64,000 nt of DNA from Muribaculaceae bacterium (GTDB taxonomy: Bacteria > Bacteroidota > Bacteroidia > Bacteroidales > Muribaculaceae): positions 38,960 to 102,959 of the forward strand of contig WGUO01000007.1 in the NCBI GenBank assembly GCA_014867205.1, read 5' to 3'. Within the stretch, counting starts at the first letter, position 1; each line of letters begins with the position of its first letter. A program made the translations under genes and the position numbers. Of this stretch, positions 1 through 8,223 are shown one piece after another. The notes under the pieces were generated by a model. That model saw only the letters and a program-made list of their open reading frames with translations, was not told the DNA's origin and did not search any database.

Positions 1-1029
1 GCTGACCGTGTAGTCGGAGTGACGCAGACCGGGATACCACTCCTTGAGCATGTACTGGTAGGTCGACGGGAACCGGCGGCGTATCTCATGGTCCTTGGTG
101 TCGGGGTCCATCGCCGCGTCATCGATGATGGCCAGAATCTCGCTGCGCTCGGCAAGTTGCGAGCTTTCCACGAGCTTGCGCAGTCCGGCCCAGTCCTCAG
201 GCGTGGCGTTTGACGTGAAGATATTCTCGGGCAGCGTGTAGAGGCCGCGCACATATTCCTTGAGCGACGCGGCACGTCCCTCGGCAAGACGGGTGTTGTT
301 CTCGTAACTACCCTCGGGCGATGCGTAACCATGTATGTTGATCTCCGTGATCGACACGTTGGGGTCATTCTTCACCAGGTCGATGGTCGCCACGATCTTG
401 GCGATCTCCTGGCGGTTGCGGCGGTAGTCGGGCAGGATGTTGGTCTTGTTGACAACATAATCGACAAACGCGGAGCCCTTCTCGGCACGGGCCTTGACGG
501 CCTCGGCCTTGGGGGCGACGAAGGTCATGAGCGGCGCCGGCGCCGGACGGTTGTCAAAGTCTCCGACCGGAATGCGCGCCTGGTCCTGGAGGTTGCCGCA
601 GCCGCAGACGTCCTCGGATATATAGAGGTGCGATAGGTTCATCCAGTCGGCGTAGGGCACGGAGTGTGTCACGCTGACGTGCTGCCGTGTGCCGTTGACA
701 CGCTTGATCACATCTGACGCACCGGGCACACGGCGCGAAGGCTCGCGAAGCTCCTTCATGGCAACATTGCGGCCGTTGAGGACTATGCGGTCAAACACTA
801 TCGAGTCGCCCTCGCCGGCGAACACAGGTGTATAGATGACCTGCTGGTCTGACTTGAGCTTGACATTGGAGAAATCTACATCGAAATTGATCTTCATCTC
901 CCCCTTCTGCTTCTTGAGTGTCAGGTTGCTGACCTTGACGGCGTTGAGCGTGGAGGAATACTTGCCGGGTGCGGCATGCGTCGTGGCCGCAAACGCTATG
1001 GCGGCCACCGCGATATATTTAAGTCTCAT
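1..1029 (-). CDS. DUF3868 / OmpA-like fimbrial assembly protein (C-terminus outside window)
   Basis: Translating the minus strand from ATG at 1029 gives 343 residues with no stop before the window edge, so the 3' end is missing. A short signal peptide (MRLKYIAVAAIAFAATTHA) is followed by a DUF3868-like region (about residues 20-140) with many beta-strand-like segments, then an OmpA-like peptidoglycan-binding region (about 195-340) with the typical INIHGYASPEG segment and NTRLAEGRA. In Bacteroidales such proteins sit in Mfa/Fim-type fimbrial operons beside DUF3575 proteins, and the DUF3575 gene is directly upstream here (12 bp gap). Inferred role: envelope anchor or assembly factor for surface fimbriae whose pilin genes should lie beyond base 1. 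Confidence 0.85.
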   Translation of the reverse strand, partial: MRLKYIAVAAIAFAATTHAAPGKYSSTLNAVKVSNLTLKKQKGEMKINFDVDFSNVKLKSDQQVIYTPVFAGEGDSIVFDRIVLNGRNVAMKELREPSRRVPGASDVIKRVNGTRQHVSVTHSVPYADWMNLSHLYISEDVCGCGNLQDQARIPVGDFDNRPAPAPLMTFVAPKAEAVKARAEKGSAFVDYVVNKTNILPDYRRNRQEIAKIVATIDLVKNDPNVSITEINIHGYASPEGSYENNTRLAEGRAASLKEYVRGLYTLPENIFTSNATPEDWAGLRKLVESSQLAERSEILAIIDDAAMDPDTKDHEIRRRFPSTYQYMLKEWYPGLRHSDYTVS

Positions 1030-1042
1030 GGTTGGTCTGTTA

Positions 1043-1654
1043 TCAGAATACGTACATTATGCTGGCCGCAAGTTTGGTGGGGCCGATATAGTGGCAGACA
1101 CCGGTGCGCTTGGTGCCTGCGGGCAGTGTGTTGCCATCCTTGTCAAGCAACCGGTCGCAGCGACCGTAATACTTATAGGGCGAGTATGCGTAGCCTACTC
1201 CTATCGAGGCCTCGAAGTTCCAGTGCTCCGACAGCATCCACTGGTAGCCGTAGGTTATGCCGCACCCGACATACCAGCCCTCTACATGGCGTCCCTTGTT
1301 CTCGCCAGTAAGGTCGGGAAGATTGGTAAGAGGCACCTTCACGTTGCGAAGGTTGTACTGGCCACCAAGCGCATGAATACCGATAAAATGTCCGCTGAAT
1401 CTCTCACAGAACCAATACCTGTACTCGGGCATCACACTCCAGAATCTGAATCGGGTGTCGCCGAACTCCCAAGGATTCAATGCGCCGAATAACTGGATTG
1501 TCGACTTTCGGCTGGGACCGAACTCTATTCCGATATTGGGAGTGGTCGTGGCCCAGCCGACGATGTTGGTCTTGACTGCGGCTTTCTGCGCGTCTGCGAT
1601 GTTAGGACTCAGCGTCAACGCCATGGCACAGACAGCCCATTTCCAAATTTTCAT
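1043..1654 (-). CDS. DUF3575 domain-containing outer membrane protein
   Basis: The product has 203 residues: an N-terminal signal peptide (about 1-22, cleavage after ADA) and a DUF3575 region over most of the rest. The end (AASIMYVF) terminates in an aromatic residue like an outer-membrane beta-strand. Alternating aromatic/polar strands (WSVMPEYRYWF, YGYQWMLSEHWNFEASIGVGYAY) suggest a small beta-barrel. It is the first gene of a fimbrial assembly operon with the DUF3868/OmpA gene. A consensus promoter lies at 1810-1841, giving a leader of about 150 nt. The family assignment is firm; the molecular function is not established. Confidence 0.85.
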   Translation of the reverse strand: MKIWKWAVCAMALTLSPNIADAQKAAVKTNIVGWATTTPNIGIEFGPSRKSTIQLFGALNPWEFGDTRFRFWSVMPEYRYWFCERFSGHFIGIHALGGQYNLRNVKVPLTNLPDLTGENKGRHVEGWYVGCGITYGYQWMLSEHWNFEASIGVGYAYSPYKYYGRCDRLLDKDGNTLPAGTKRTGVCHYIGPTKLAASIMYVF

Positions 1655-1809
1655 AAGTTTTTTATGATAAATAGATCTGTTGTTTTATATGTTATGAAAA
1701 GAGCCTCCTAAGTATCTCTTTTAATGCATAAATATCTGACGGGATCTCAGTACAGTGTGCCAGCCCGAAGGGGTTCCATAGTAAATTCCGTAATTTCCTT
1801 TATGTTCTA

Positions 1810-1841
1810 CAAAATTACCCAATAATATTCTAAAACCCAAA
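1810..1841 (-). promoter_or_regulatory. Bacteroidota-type promoter of the DUF3575 operon
   Basis: On the minus strand a -33 TTTG (1841-1838) and a -7 TAATTTTG (1817-1810) are separated by exactly 20 nt, matching the sigma-ABfr consensus. The predicted start is near 1806, so the DUF3575 mRNA would have a leader of about 150 nt. Confidence 0.7.
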
Positions 1842-1914
1842 AGAATATTAAAAAATAATTAAACAGGTGGCTTTTTTTAACCAATTATTAAATCCGATGG
1901 TACAAAATTGTGTG

Positions 1915-3756
1915 TCAAGACAGCAGCCGCGATATTCTATGCTCGTCGAGAGCCGTGTAGACCGGATGCCCGTCGGGCGTAAGCGAGGGTGAGGGAAGAG
2001 AGAAGAGCGATGTGATGACGCTCTCCATCTCGGCCGCGGAGAGGCGCTGCCCGCGCCTTATGGCTGCCGACCTGGCCATCACAAGTGCCATGCGCTCGCG
2101 TAGCGTTGCCCCCACGTCGCCCTCTTTGCCGTAGTTGGCTGTGTCGTCGGCTATCGAGTCGAGTATGCGGAGTATCACATCGCGTGGCTCCGACCCTGAC
2201 GGAAGTGCGGGCACCGACATTATGCGCCACTTCCGGTCGGATTCGTATTCGAGCGTGAACCCGAGGCGGCGCAGATCCCCGCTTATGTCGCCCAGGGCTG
2301 CCTGCTGCGACTCGTCGAGTTCCAACGTCTCGGGGAACATCTGCGTCTGGGCCACTGCCTCCGAGCGCTCGAGACGCTGCAGGAAATCCTCATAAAGTAT
2401 GCGCACATGCGCGCGGTGCTGGTCAATCAGCAGCAGACCCTCGCGCGTCGAGGTCACTATGTATTTCTCGGCAAACTGTATGCACACCGAGGCCGACATG
2501 TCGGGCTGATCCCCCGGTATCTGACTGGGTCCGCTGAATATATCGGGGGCCGGTTCGGGCATAGGCTCAGCCTCCTGTCTCCGCTCCGCGAAGTTACTGT
2601 AGAGTTTCTCCCAGTCGCTCTCTATGCGGACACGCCTGTCGCGGCCGGGCTGCGTGAAGGGGTTGTAGTCGTCGCGGTATGTCACCCGGGGCTCAGGCAC
2701 CTCCTCGCCCTGACGGGCCGGGTGAAGCGGGATGGCGTCAATCGAGAAGTCGATGCTCGGCACCGCCGAGTATTTGCCCAGCGCCGTCTTTACGGCTGAC
2801 ACGAGTATCGGCCATATCTGCTGCTCGTACTCGAACTTTATCTCGTTCTTGGTGGGATGTATGTTGACGTCGATCGTCGAGGGGTCAACAGTAAAGCGCA
2901 TGAAGTAACACGGCATCGTGTCGGCGGCTATCAGAGAGTCGTAGCAGCTCACAATCGCCTTGTGGAAGTATGGATGCCGCATGTTGCGCCCGTTCACTAT
3001 AAGGTATTGCAGCGGGTTGCGGCGTCGCGCGAACTCGGGCCGCGACACGAATCCCTCTATCTTGACGAGTGACGTGTCAACCTCCACAGGTATCAGATGG
3101 TCTGACTTCAGGTTATTCTTCCAGATGTCCTCGATGCGGATGCGCAGTGACCCGGCACGCAGGTCGAGCGTGCGCACTCCGGTGTCGATGTGCATGCGGA
3201 TGTTGTTGTTGACGAGCGCCAGCCTCTCGAACTCGCGCATTATGTTCGACAGCTCTACATTGTCGCTCTTGAGGAACTTGCGGCGCGCCGGAACGTTGAA
3301 GAATATCTTGCGCACTGAGATCACGGTGCCCTTGTCGCAGACGCAGGGCTCCTGGGCCGTGACTTTCGAGCCGAGTATCACGAGGCGCGTGCCGACCTGC
3401 GAGCCGGCGGTGCGGGTGCGCACCTCGACCTCCGATATGGCGCATATCGACGGCAACGCCTCGCCCCGGAATCCCATGGTGCGCAGGGTGAACAGGTCGT
3501 CGGCCTTGCTTATCTTCGAGGTGGCATGACGCTCGAAGGCCATGCGCGCGTCGGTCTCCGACATGCCGCAGCCGTTGTCTATGACCTGTATCAGGGTCTT
3601 CCCCGCGTCCTTGACCACGACCTGTATGTCGGTGGCGCCGGCGTCGACGGCGTTCTCGACAAGTTCCTTGATCACCGACGCCGGACGCTGTATCACCTCG
3701 CCGGCCGCTATCTGGTTGGCGACTGAGTCAGGAAGCAGTCTTATCACATCACTCAT
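1915..3756 (-). CDS. mutL: DNA mismatch repair protein MutL
   Basis: MutL couples MutS mismatch recognition to strand removal. The 613 residues show the GHKL ATPase N-terminus: QIAAGEVIQRPASVIKELVE near 15-35 with the catalytic Glu and Asn, DNGCGM for nucleotide contact, and GFRGEALPSI. A transducer domain follows, then a variable linker of about 340-430 and a C-terminal dimerisation domain. The C-terminal motif reads DQHRAHVRILYE rather than DQHA(X)2E(X)4E, so the first metal-binding Glu is replaced by Val. The start codon overlaps the end of the upstream OstA-like gene by 8 bp, indicating translational coupling in one operon. Confidence 0.97.
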   Translation of the reverse strand: MSDVIRLLPDSVANQIAAGEVIQRPASVIKELVENAVDAGATDIQVVVKDAGKTLIQVIDNGCGMSETDARMAFERHATSKISKADDLFTLRTMGFRGEALPSICAISEVEVRTRTAGSQVGTRLVILGSKVTAQEPCVCDKGTVISVRKIFFNVPARRKFLKSDNVELSNIMREFERLALVNNNIRMHIDTGVRTLDLRAGSLRIRIEDIWKNNLKSDHLIPVEVDTSLVKIEGFVSRPEFARRRNPLQYLIVNGRNMRHPYFHKAIVSCYDSLIAADTMPCYFMRFTVDPSTIDVNIHPTKNEIKFEYEQQIWPILVSAVKTALGKYSAVPSIDFSIDAIPLHPARQGEEVPEPRVTYRDDYNPFTQPGRDRRVRIESDWEKLYSNFAERRQEAEPMPEPAPDIFSGPSQIPGDQPDMSASVCIQFAEKYIVTSTREGLLLIDQHRAHVRILYEDFLQRLERSEAVAQTQMFPETLELDESQQAALGDISGDLRRLGFTLEYESDRKWRIMSVPALPSGSEPRDVILRILDSIADDTANYGKEGDVGATLRERMALVMARSAAIRRGQRLSAAEMESVITSLFSLPSPSLTPDGHPVYTALDEHRISRLLS

Positions 3757-5686
3757 GGCCTGTCAGTCTTAGCGGAGTTGTTGAATTATTGGAGTTATCG
3801 GGGCTATTGGTACTATCGGGGTTATCCCCTTCAGGCGGCGTCTCTCCCGGCTGAGGCCTGGTCATCATCTCTCGCGAGGGTCTCGGCACCGTCTTGAACA
3901 GCGGCGGCTCGCGGAAGTATGCCTCAAGTTCGTCGGAGATGTCGCCGAGTTCATCGGCCCAGTGCATCTTGTCGCCGTACCACTCGCGTCTCGGTCTCAG
4001 CGACTCGAACCATCGGAAGCCCTCGATATACTGCTGCGATTTCTTGACCTCGAACATCGGGGTCACCGTGCCCGACACCTCTGGCCACATCTTGAGCCGC
4101 TCTACCTTGTTGCTGTCCATGTCGAGGGTGAGGTAGGAGCTCTCGGCATGCACGAGCTTGTTGTATGAGGAGTCCTTCTCCTGAGGAAGCATGATTACCA
4201 TGACATTGCCGTCGACCTCGAGCCGCTTCAGCCTCTGGTCCTCGAGATAGGCCTTCATGTATGCGCCGGTCATCTGGTTGTAGAAGTCCTCTGCGATATG
4301 CTCGGCCACCATACCCGACTCAGGCAGCTCAGCCCAGTCGGGTGTTGAGTCGTTGAAGTGTACGTCTATGCGGTTGCCGTAGACCTGACGCTCGCCGGTC
4401 CAGACCACCGGCTTGCGCATCATGTGGAGCATCGAGTCGCGCTCTACCATCAGCAGCGTGTCAGCTATGCCCTGAAGGTCCTTGTTGAAGAAACGGGCAC
4501 GGCCTATGGCACGTGCCACGTGGAAATCGCGGGGCACGGTGTCGACAGTGTCGCGGACCAGAGTCTCCATGAACGACAGGACCGTGTCAGCGCGGAGAAA
4601 AAGCGTGTCGGGACGCGAGTATTCCAGGAGCAGAGGATAGTAGGTTGACATGGCCTCGCGCGTGGAATCATTGTATTCGCCATAGCCGCCGATCAGCGTC
4701 ACCTTGCGGGCTGTGTCGGTGATGACCATCGGCGCGGGATGCCGCGACGGGTCACGGAACATGTATGCCTTGCTCACCCGCGAGCGCTTGTCGTATATTA
4801 TGGAGTCTCCCTCGAGGGTCGTCACGTTGAGCGACGAGTCGCGGTGCATTATCGTCGACCTCGCAGTCAGTTCTGCATGGTCGGTAGCCGTGTTGTAGTG
4901 GCCCCGCGTCGTGATTATCGTGTCGTTGGCCCCCTCGATGCGTGTCAGAGTGTTGATGTCGGCTATGTGGGTCGCCGTATTGTAGTCGAGCTCATTGGTG
5001 GTCAGCCGGTAGCCATCCTTGCGGTTCACAAGCAGAACATCATCGCGGAATTTTGCCTCCTTGGTCGAGGGCGAATATTCGCCGTAGGTCGAGGTCAGAG
5101 TATTCATGTCGTCTTCCAGACGGCCCCAGGTCACGTACCATCCGCGCTGGGCGTTCAGGTCATAGTCGAGGCTGTCGGTCACGAGCGTCACGGTGCGGTT
5201 CTTCAGCTCGACATTGCCGCGCGACGGCCCGCTTGTCAGCGTGGCATGCTTGACCATGCCGTCGTAGAAGAGCCGGTCGGCATATACGAACAGTGTGTCG
5301 CCCTGCCGCATCTCTACATGCCCGAAGGCATGCATCGAGTTCTTCTGAGGGTAGTAGTATGCGGAGTCGCAGAACATCCACATGCTCCCCTGGCGGAACT
5401 TTACAGAGCCCTTGACAATCTGGAACTCCTCGAACTCATTGGCCGGACGGAACAGCGAGTCGGCGTTCTCGAGAAACACCTTGTCGTCCTGATAACGGTT
5501 GGCCTCGGGAATCGAGGGCTTCAGCGGCTTGGTCGGCGCCGGGCGCGTGTAGGTCTCCTTCTTCTGCTCGGCGGCGCGCCGCGTCTGTGCAAGTGCCCCC
5601 TGCAGCACAGAGAGCGTGCCGGCTGCGACAAGCGCAGTCAGCACGTACAGTATATATTTAGGCTTTCTAAATCCGCTTTTTCTCAT
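3749..5686 (-). CDS. OstA-like / LptA-type LPS transport protein
   Basis: The product has 645 residues from the ATG at 5686; a TTG 12 bases upstream is a weaker alternative. An N-terminal hydrophobic segment (KYILYVLTALVAAGTLSVL, about 9-28) acts as signal or anchor. OstA-type beta-jellyroll repeats follow (for example SVKFRQGSMWMFCDSAYYYP and HVEMRQGDTLFVYADRLFYD), the fold that lines the LptA/LptD lipopolysaccharide conduit. The C-terminal 45 residues are Pro/Asn/Ser/Thr-rich and probably disordered. It sits between a SurA-type chaperone gene and mutL. Inferred role: periplasmic part of LPS export; Bacteroidales also have a separate LptD, so this is probably an accessory LptA-like protein. 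Confidence 0.85.
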   Translation of the reverse strand: MRKSGFRKPKYILYVLTALVAAGTLSVLQGALAQTRRAAEQKKETYTRPAPTKPLKPSIPEANRYQDDKVFLENADSLFRPANEFEEFQIVKGSVKFRQGSMWMFCDSAYYYPQKNSMHAFGHVEMRQGDTLFVYADRLFYDGMVKHATLTSGPSRGNVELKNRTVTLVTDSLDYDLNAQRGWYVTWGRLEDDMNTLTSTYGEYSPSTKEAKFRDDVLLVNRKDGYRLTTNELDYNTATHIADINTLTRIEGANDTIITTRGHYNTATDHAELTARSTIMHRDSSLNVTTLEGDSIIYDKRSRVSKAYMFRDPSRHPAPMVITDTARKVTLIGGYGEYNDSTREAMSTYYPLLLEYSRPDTLFLRADTVLSFMETLVRDTVDTVPRDFHVARAIGRARFFNKDLQGIADTLLMVERDSMLHMMRKPVVWTGERQVYGNRIDVHFNDSTPDWAELPESGMVAEHIAEDFYNQMTGAYMKAYLEDQRLKRLEVDGNVMVIMLPQEKDSSYNKLVHAESSYLTLDMDSNKVERLKMWPEVSGTVTPMFEVKKSQQYIEGFRWFESLRPRREWYGDKMHWADELGDISDELEAYFREPPLFKTVPRPSREMMTRPQPGETPPEGDNPDSTNSPDNSNNSTTPLRLTGHE

Positions 5687-5736
5687 CTGTTCAGTCAATT
5701 ACTTCCGGATCCGGCCTTCATGACGCACTCATGGCA

Positions 5737-7101
5737 TCAGTGGCTGCCGGAGTTCCAGCCCTTGTACTGGAATTCGCAGCCATCCCATCCGTCGGATATA
5801 CGCGTATAGGTCTCCTTTATCTTCTTCTCGACCCATTCGTTGATAATCTTCTGCCGCGCGCTCCGCTCGTACATCTGCTTGATCATGTTGAAGTCGTCGG
5901 AAAGGGTCGCCTTGTGGCCCGGAATACGGTTGGTGAGCTTGACAATGGCGATGACATCGCGGTTCTTGCGCTGGTCCTTCATGATGAACGCCTCGGATAT
6001 GTCGCCGGGCTGCATAAGCTCGATGCGACGCGACACCTCGGGCGGAAGGTCCTGCATCTCAAACCGGCTTGACCCGGTCTTCATGTTCATCATGATGCCG
6101 TTGTTGTTCTTCGTGTCCTTGTCCTGCGACACCCAGCGTGCCGCCTCCTCGAAGGGCACCTTGCCGGCCACAATCTCCTTGCGGAGTGAGTCAAGCTTCA
6201 CCACTCCCTCGCTGAGGTCCTTGTCGCTGACCTTGGGGGTCAGCAGGATGTGGCGCACATTAACCTGCTCGCCCCGCTTCTCTATCAGCTGGATGATATG
6301 GTAGCCGTATTCGGTCTCGACGATTCGCGACACACGGTTGGGGTCGCTCAGGTTGAACGCTACCTGAGAGAACTCAGGCACCCAGTCGGCACGCCCGTGA
6401 AAACCCAGCTCGCCGCCCTGGTTTGACGAGCGGTCCTCACTGTACATGATGGCCAGAGTCGAGAATGGAGTCTCGCCCCGGTTCACGCGGTCGGCATAGT
6501 CGCGGAGGCGGGCCTTGACATCCTCTATCTCCTGCTCGGGTATCTTAGGATTTATCATTATGACCTGCGCCTCGACCTGCATCGGCACGTAGGGAACGCT
6601 GTCCTCGGGGAGTGACGTGAAATATTTGCGCACATCGCTGGGCGTAGGCTTGAAGTCCTTGGTCAGGTTACTCTGCACCTGCTCCACTATATAATTGTTG
6701 CGCATCAGGTCCATAAGTTGCTCGCGCAGCGCAGGCAGAGGCTTGCGGAAGTATTCCTCTACCTTCTCGCGCGACCCGAGATTGGCTATGAAGTAGTTGA
6801 TTCGCTTCTCGACTCCCGCCGACACCTGCGCCTCTGGAGCCTCTATGGTGTCTATCTTGGCCTGGTGCAGATAGAGCTTCTCCACTGCCAGACGCTCAGG
6901 TATCACACAGTAGGGGTCACCGCCGAGCGAGACGCCCTCCTGACGTGCCTGCATATACTGCTCCTCGATATCCGATCGGTAGATCGCCTCGTCGCCTACC
7001 ACCCACGCCACCTCGTCGATGACGTTCTTCTTGACCGGCGCCGCTATAGCGCAGACTGCTGCCAGTCCGACAGCCGGAACTATAAGTTTTCGTAGTTTCA
7101 C
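5737..7101 (-). CDS. SurA-type periplasmic peptidylprolyl isomerase/chaperone
   Basis: The product has 454 residues starting at GTG (7101); no later ATG would preserve the signal peptide (KLIVPAVGLAAVCAIAAP). A SurA N-terminal helical domain (about 25-170) is followed by two parvulin domains, roughly 180-275 (SEDRSSNQGGELGFHGRADWV, ETEYGYHIIQL) and 278-385. The second parvulin is less canonical. The family escorts unfolded outer-membrane proteins through the periplasm and isomerises prolyl bonds. It lies 4 bp after a second SurA-like gene and 50 bp before the OstA-like gene, matching a joint role in outer-membrane assembly. Confidence 0.92.
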   Translation of the reverse strand: MKLRKLIVPAVGLAAVCAIAAPVKKNVIDEVAWVVGDEAIYRSDIEEQYMQARQEGVSLGGDPYCVIPERLAVEKLYLHQAKIDTIEAPEAQVSAGVEKRINYFIANLGSREKVEEYFRKPLPALREQLMDLMRNNYIVEQVQSNLTKDFKPTPSDVRKYFTSLPEDSVPYVPMQVEAQVIMINPKIPEQEIEDVKARLRDYADRVNRGETPFSTLAIMYSEDRSSNQGGELGFHGRADWVPEFSQVAFNLSDPNRVSRIVETEYGYHIIQLIEKRGEQVNVRHILLTPKVSDKDLSEGVVKLDSLRKEIVAGKVPFEEAARWVSQDKDTKNNNGIMMNMKTGSSRFEMQDLPPEVSRRIELMQPGDISEAFIMKDQRKNRDVIAIVKLTNRIPGHKATLSDDFNMIKQMYERSARQKIINEWVEKKIKETYTRISDGWDGCEFQYKGWNSGSH

Positions 7102-7105
7102 GCTT

Positions 7106-8029
7106 CTATTCTGTTTTCTGTTGTTTTGTTTCAGAGTCTTCTTTCATGCGCCCGGCAACCGGGTCATAGAGGCCGGGCCTCAGCTTCCCCTCGTCGATGC
7201 GCTGCCGGTAGATGTCTATCATGAGGTTATTCCGCATCGCGGCTATGTCGGACACACGGAGTATCTCGCGTATCTTCAGACGGGCGAACTCATATGGCAT
7301 CTCTGTGCCTGACGGCAGATACTCCGAGATGTGAAGCAGGTATACCGATCCTCCGTCGCTTGTCTCAAAGTTCTTGGTCGAGCGGACAAAGGCGTCCGCG
7401 TCGTAGAACCGGTATGGTATCTGGTCGGTGATCACATTCCATTCGTGCCACTCATCCTTGAAGTACTTGTATTGCGAGGCCTGACGAAGTCCCGATTTCT
7501 CGATCTTGTCAAACGACTCGTCGGTGAACTGCGTCATCCAGCGGCGCAGGTTGTCGAGCGACTCGTCGTTCTCCGATACCTTCAGGTATGCCCCCTTTAC
7601 CAGCGGCTGCGTAAGCACCATCTGCTCGTGATTCGCGTCGTAATACTCCCGTATCCTCGATTCAGGGATATCGGAGCCGGCCTTGTCTGACATAGACTGA
7701 AGATATTCGTTGACGATCAGACTGTTGCGGTATGCCTCCACCATGCGCTCTATTCGCTCGGGATCGGATATGTTCTTCTCGGCCACTTCACTCAGCACCA
7801 GGTCGCGGATCCAGCCGTCCACTATCCGGCTGAACAGATGCGCGCTGTCGGCCGGATCGAGTCCCCGCGGTATGCGGCGAAGAACATCCGACTTGGTCAG
7901 CGTCGAGTCCCCGAATGCCACAAGGATATCGTCACCACCCTGAGCCTCAACGGGTTTCGAACCGCATGAACTCAACGTTGCGACGATTGCCGACAATATC
8001 GTAACCGTTATGTCTCTGAAATAACGCAT
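7106..8029 (-). CDS. SurA-N-like lipoprotein lacking a recognisable parvulin domain
   Basis: The product has 307 residues. A lipoprotein signal ends in the lipobox LSSC (Cys about 22). The body resembles the SurA N-terminal domain and its C-terminal return helix: a helical region with LTKSDVLRRIPRG and later YEFARLKIREILRVSDIAAMRN. I cannot find the GGxLGW-type parvulin core, although a parvulin-sized segment (about 145-260, ending VYLLHISEYLPSG) may be a degenerate remnant. It is first in an apparent operon with surA-like, OstA-like and mutL genes. Inferred: membrane-tethered outer-membrane-protein chaperone without isomerase activity. Confidence 0.8.
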   Translation of the reverse strand: MRYFRDITVTILSAIVATLSSCGSKPVEAQGGDDILVAFGDSTLTKSDVLRRIPRGLDPADSAHLFSRIVDGWIRDLVLSEVAEKNISDPERIERMVEAYRNSLIVNEYLQSMSDKAGSDIPESRIREYYDANHEQMVLTQPLVKGAYLKVSENDESLDNLRRWMTQFTDESFDKIEKSGLRQASQYKYFKDEWHEWNVITDQIPYRFYDADAFVRSTKNFETSDGGSVYLLHISEYLPSGTEMPYEFARLKIREILRVSDIAAMRNNLMIDIYRQRIDEGKLRPGLYDPVAGRMKEDSETKQQKTE

Positions 8030-8036
8030 TTAACTA

Positions 8037-8044
8037 CAAAAATA
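8037..8044 (-). promoter_or_regulatory. Possible -7 element upstream of the SurA/OstA/mutL operon
   Basis: Minus-strand TATTTTTG fits TAnnTTTG and lies 8 bases before the ATG at 8029. I see no TTTG at the expected -33 distance, so this is a weak call; if real, the transcript would be almost leaderless. Confidence 0.3.
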
Positions 8045-8148
8045 GTGATTTTTCTTCTATTTATCCCACTTTGACAGCAATTATTTTACTCTTCTGACCC
8101 GAAACCCGGCAAAAATACGGCTCTCCCTACAGCATCCGACATAACGGG

Positions 8149-8185
8149 AGTCGCCATATCGACCCTATCGGGCGATATGGCGACT
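8149..8185 (-). terminator. Perfect 13-bp stem-loop after the two-parvulin PPIase gene
   Basis: AGTCGCCATATCG (8149-8161) and CGATATGGCGACT (8173-8185) pair perfectly around an 11-nt loop, 38 bases past the stop of the 8224-10161 gene. There is no U-run on either strand, so it may be a Rho-dependent or RNA-stabilising 3' structure rather than a classic terminator. Confidence 0.45.
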
Positions 8186-8223
8186 GTAAGACCAAAGAAT
8201 GCAATCTTCCTACTTTAAGGGTT

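Noticed and set aside
4739..5809. Open frame of 356 codons opposite the OstA-like gene
   Set aside because: Antisense shadow, Arg/Val/His-rich, crosses the intergenic boundary without any gene-like start.
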